A program made the position numbers and the translations under genes. A DNA stretch of 64,000 nt, taken from Melieria omissa (Eukaryota; Arthropoda; Insecta; Diptera; Ulidiidae). Positions within the stretch are counted from its first letter, which is position 1. The number at the start of each line of letters is the position of its first letter. The notes under the pieces were generated by a model, which did not search any database, was not told the origin of the DNA, and saw nothing but the letters and a program-made list of their open reading frames with translations. The DNA lies in NCBI GenBank assembly GCA_963971225.1, contig OZ020269.1, positions 109,129,486-109,193,485 of the forward strand, given 5' to 3'. Shown one piece after another: positions 60,402 through 64,000 of the stretch.

Positions 60402-61292
60402 CGTAACGTGATTGCGAATCCCGGGATCCCGGACAATTTCAGTCCTGAAAAATCCCGGGATTGACAAAATCCGATCCCGGGATCGAAACAACAAAAAAAG
60501 CTTACGTTTTGCATTTGTCACGTTGATTTCGAAAAACGCAGCCTTCTTATTTAACACAAAAAATAGATTGCCCATTGCTTGTGACGTTTGAATAAGTGTT
60601 AATGCAACAATAGCTCTGTTTGTTTATAAGTACTTTTTACAAATTTATACAAACTAGCTCTGTTTTGGTACTTTTTCAGTACAAATTTGCCAGCAAACAA
60701 AATCAGAAGTGCAAACAATCTAACGCTCCCACAAATGAATCCATTCAAAAAAGTAAACCACCAGAATTTTCTAAAAACATACAAGTTTAACTCTTTTTTA
60801 CATTAATGTGACTTGGCACATTCACAATACACAAGGAAAATGGTGTAAATAAGAGGATTAAGAAAGAAACAGCTAATATAAAACCATCAGCATTTCAGAA
60901 TTAAAACTATAGCAAAACCTGAATTATTGATAGTTATTACTCATACTGAATTTTACTTATTTTGAATGGCGAAAACTTGAAGATTTACATATAATACGAT
61001 TTGATCTACTAGTATTGAACCAGAGAGATGCCTTTTTCAGCAGGTTAGCCAAATGATTTGGCAATTAAATGCGATTTTAGGTTTTTTGTCATAAATATTT
61101 TGTGCTTAGTTATAAATTAAGTACACAGAATTGTATTTAATACATAGATATAATTTATTTGATTGAAAAAATCTAACTAGTTACTTAAAGTAATATATTC
61201 AATCCCGAAAAAAAATCCCGGGATCCCGGGATTGAGATATTCAGTCCTGAAAATCCCGGGATTGCTAAACTGGTCCGGTATTGCAATCCCTA
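60402..61292. mobile_element. Second hAT-like element with CCCGGGAT-rich ends, about 0.9 kb
   Basis: The right end, ATTGCAATCCCTA at 61292, matches the termini of the element at 34587. Both subterminal zones (60415-60485 and 61202-61265) hold the same repeated CCCGGGAT blocks around an AT-rich centre. The left end reads ATTGCGAATCCCGGG but its outermost bases do not match and no 8 bp duplication was found, so the left border is approximate. It is non-coding. Confidence 0.6.
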
Positions 61293-61454
61293 GTACCTAT
61301 ATCTAATAGTAATTTTTTTTTAAGTTTTCCAGTCTATTTCAAAACAACTTTTAATGTAACATAGTCTTGTTAAATATCATTTTAAATTTTCCATGAATTT
61401 TAAATCTAAAATGCATTTTTGTATTTCTACATGTCAACAGACCACAAACTGTTC
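61293..61454. other. No gene recognised
   Basis: Short AT-rich spacer between two hAT-like elements. Confidence 0.4.
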
Positions 61455-61462
61455 CATTTATA

Positions 61463-61622
61463 CAGGCGCGGATCCAGAAAAATATTTCGGGGGGGAGGGG
61501 TTTTAAAAAGTAATTCTTTAATATTTATAAAATGCCTTTTAATTTGTATGTAGTTTTATAGTCGATCCAAATATTTCGGGGGGGTTTCAACCCCCAAAAC
61601 CCGCCTCCTGGATCCGCCACTG
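61463..61622. mobile_element. Small hAT-like MITE (copy 2) with perfect 8 bp target duplication
   Basis: Ends CAGGCGCGGATCCAG and CTGGATCCGCCACTG form an imperfect inverted repeat. CATTTATA flanks it exactly at 61455-61462 and 61623-61630. Interior matches copy 1 at 54038 closely, including TAATTCTTTAATATTTATAA and two ATATTTCGGGGGG motifs. The 8 bp duplication assigns it to hAT-type transposition. Confidence 0.9.
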
Positions 61623-61630
61623 CATTTATA

Positions 61631-64000
61631 TACTGAGTATATAAGTTGTATGAGACATGATGAAAACAAAAACTGGCAGATAAAGTGTTGAACTTACCTC
61701 TAAGTGAACGTAAACTAAGGTCGACTGGTTCCATTTGAACAGGAGGGCCCTCTGCCTGCAAAAAATGTTGAAAATTATTATGACTTGGCTTTTTTTTGAG
61801 AGAACCGACATTTTAAAATGTAGAACTTTTCATGAAAGGGCTCAGATTTGGCTTCATTAAGAACTAGCAGAGCTGAAAATAGGGCAGCAGTCACAGAAGC
61901 GTTTTTCTAATGTAGGTATCGGAATTATATGCACAAAAAATATGACCGATATATATGCAAAATATGCAAATGTGAAGTGCATATGTAAGCTCTTTCTTAA
62001 TATTATTAAATTAAAACAATTTCAGTTTCATAATTCCTATCCCTACTTATATGCATAAAATACATATGTACATGTTCGCATTTTCTTTGGTCGTATGTAG
62101 AATGTCTTGGCTATCTCTGTACCTTTTTTAACCTTGTATTGATTTGTCTAACTACTGCATCAGCTTGGAAATATCAGCAGTGCGGTCGCGCTTGCTTGGA
62201 CGCACCAGATACCAGATGCCGTCCAGTTTTCACTTGAGAGTTTAACGTCAACCACAACGGCGCACTATGAGTCAGTGTTCATATAGGTAGAAGTGCACCC
62301 ATGGGCGAAATGGGCAGTTGCTTTTAGCACAATAACAATTCGTTCACTCCTTGTTAGCAGACCGTTGTCGCAAGCTGCGCACTGCAGGTGATCCCATCAA
62401 TATAGTAAATCGAATTTGCATTTATGTACGAGTATAAGATTCGTCGTTACTATTGCTGTTAGCTTAGTTTTCTAGATTTTCAAAAAATGGAAACAGTTTT
62501 GAAATAAAGACAAATAAAACACTGTTTAAGGGACATGCACACGCGTAGAAAATTAATTCGAGTTCACCATCCAAGCTTTAGACGCTTATATTGCGTTTAG
62601 TTTGCGCTGGCGACAGTGGTTGGTGGTAGTTATGACTGCAATTGCAAATTGAATTGCCGCATAGCGTCCGGCAGTTGGCTGACTACCGAGGAAAACAGCC
62701 GATGGACCACATGGCGTGCCACATCGTTGGGTTGTACGTGGATGTGGTGGCTTGGTCGTGGTGATGACGGCTGGAGTTGGTGTTAACTTGATAAATGACA
62801 TTTGGGTATCACTGACATTTGCCGCAGCGTATGTGTGCAGTGTACATAGCCACCAACTCATTCACACTGTCATCGAGCGCATATTTGCGATTCATGTAGT
62901 TCGGCCATGCAGTCAGCAGCGCCAATATACGTTAATACATTGGTGCTGCGTGTTATACGAATACTCTAGTAACAGATAAGTCGGCGCAAACAAGTATATA
63001 AAGAAAGTGAAGACAGGAGTTCTGGATATGGCGGATGTCAGTGTAAGAATGCGGCTGATTGCAATTTCGGCAATAAGGTGCAGCTTTAGTTTGTGATAAG
63101 TGGTCATTAAAAATTGAAATGTATAAACTCTCGTGGATTCGTGACAGTACCACAATATGCATTTTAGTAACCAGTGAATATTTAAGCCATCAGTGACATC
63201 AAAAGCAACATTAATTGACGGTGTTATTTGTATTTGTGCACTCGTTTGCTATAGCAGCCACTCCGCTTAATGCCTAAAGGTATTATGCGAACGCATTCGA
63301 CTGCTTCCATTCGATGGGCTGACTTTGCCACTCAAAGCAACCGCCCAGCATGTGGCGCTGCAGTCAGCCCAAGCCTCTCCCAAGTCCGTTTGCCTCCCAT
63401 TGTTGGCAGAAATTGCCAACCGCGCTGCAGCAATACCATTTCAATAACAAAGTGTGCCGCACTATTGCATAAATTCGCATGCAAATGCGCAGGTGTTGTT
63501 GTGTTGTTGGCATTATTGTCGTCGCGGCTGAGTAGTGCTCTAAGAGGTCCCGGAACAGGACGGTGCGATCGGCAACTGTGAGGTGTGAACGGGCACAATT
63601 TCGGCGCGACACTCTGTCTGCTGATCTACAGACTCTGGCACACGCGCCAGCACTCATGAGGTACGCTGCGGTACTTGCGATGCAGCGACACACCCATGAC
63701 GACCTTGTCCAGTGCAGGCTCGCTCATTTGTCAGGCGGCTGTTGTAAGCGAAATGCCTGTAATTATTTTTTTAATGCAATGCAAAGGAGAGCGGATCGCG
63801 GCGCACTGCCTAATCCGCCAAATCTGTGTGTAGAAATTTATTACCCGCAGCACATGATCTGCACGCAGATAATGTGCAGTCAACCTTAAATGCACTCTTG
63901 ACCCGTCTGCAGCGGTGCAGCAGTCACAGTGGCCGTTTTGCTGGCCGGCCAGTGGTCGGCGTTAGTTGAACTTGCCCCTGCGGCGTGTGGTTGCCGCTGT
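61631..64000. other. No gene recognised
   Basis: Several 60-110 codon ORFs overlap on both strands between 62.5 and 63.9 kb in GC-richer DNA. None has motifs or paired splice sites. If the KLF gene extends right of the window, this is intron or promoter-distal regulatory DNA. Confidence 0.35.

Noticed and set aside
60210..60415. 68-residue minus-strand frame next to the second hAT element
   Set aside because: It runs into the CCCGGGAT array with no plausible splice border; likely chance.

Overview
The window looks like nuclear DNA of a higher (schizophoran) fly, possibly a tephritid fruit fly. This is inferred from very short introns (51 to 59 bp) beside large gene-poor gaps, fly-like GT/AG junctions, a luna-like KLF gene, and many mariner, Tc1, hAT, piggyBac-like and non-LTR relics. 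There are no bacterial signatures, CRISPR arrays or rRNA genes. Species cannot be fixed from sequence alone.

The left third holds the genes. A possible small two-exon gene of unknown function lies at 6488-6808 (+). SNRNP27, a U4/U6.U5 tri-snRNP protein, has exons at 9522-9745 and 11218-11497 (+). Its 1,472 bp intron contains a complete intronless eIF6 gene (10202-10939) on the same strand. A four-exon TMX1-type thioredoxin transmembrane protein is at 15127-17033 (-). The last two coding exons of a KLF6/7-type zinc-finger factor, most like luna, are at 24638-25979 (-). Its 5' exons were not recognised. The gene-poor 26-64 kb may be its intron and regulatory DNA; one candidate minus-strand exon is at 38640-38792.

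The rest is a graveyard of mobile elements. There are three internally deleted mariners of 521, 582 and 584 bp. There is a nearly full-length but frameshifted Tc1-like element with about 220 bp inverted repeats (42427-44080), and a degenerate Tc1-like element carrying a nested 258 bp MITE (17679-18856) whose sister copy is at 50190-50447. Four TTAA-flanked inverted-repeat elements are present, as are a hAT-like element with CCCGGGAT-rich ends and an 8 bp target duplication (34587-35739) with a second copy near 61 kb. A small hAT-like MITE occurs twice, once inside a mariner relic, and there is a pogo-like MITE. Several non-LTR retrotransposon pieces and a degenerate tandem repeat at 57-58.2 kb complete the picture.

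No clearly new multi-gene system was found. The most interesting items are the eIF6-within-SNRNP27 nesting, the repeated loss of catalytic cores from three unrelated mariners, the datable nested insertions, and a few unassigned small ORFs with credible splice signals.
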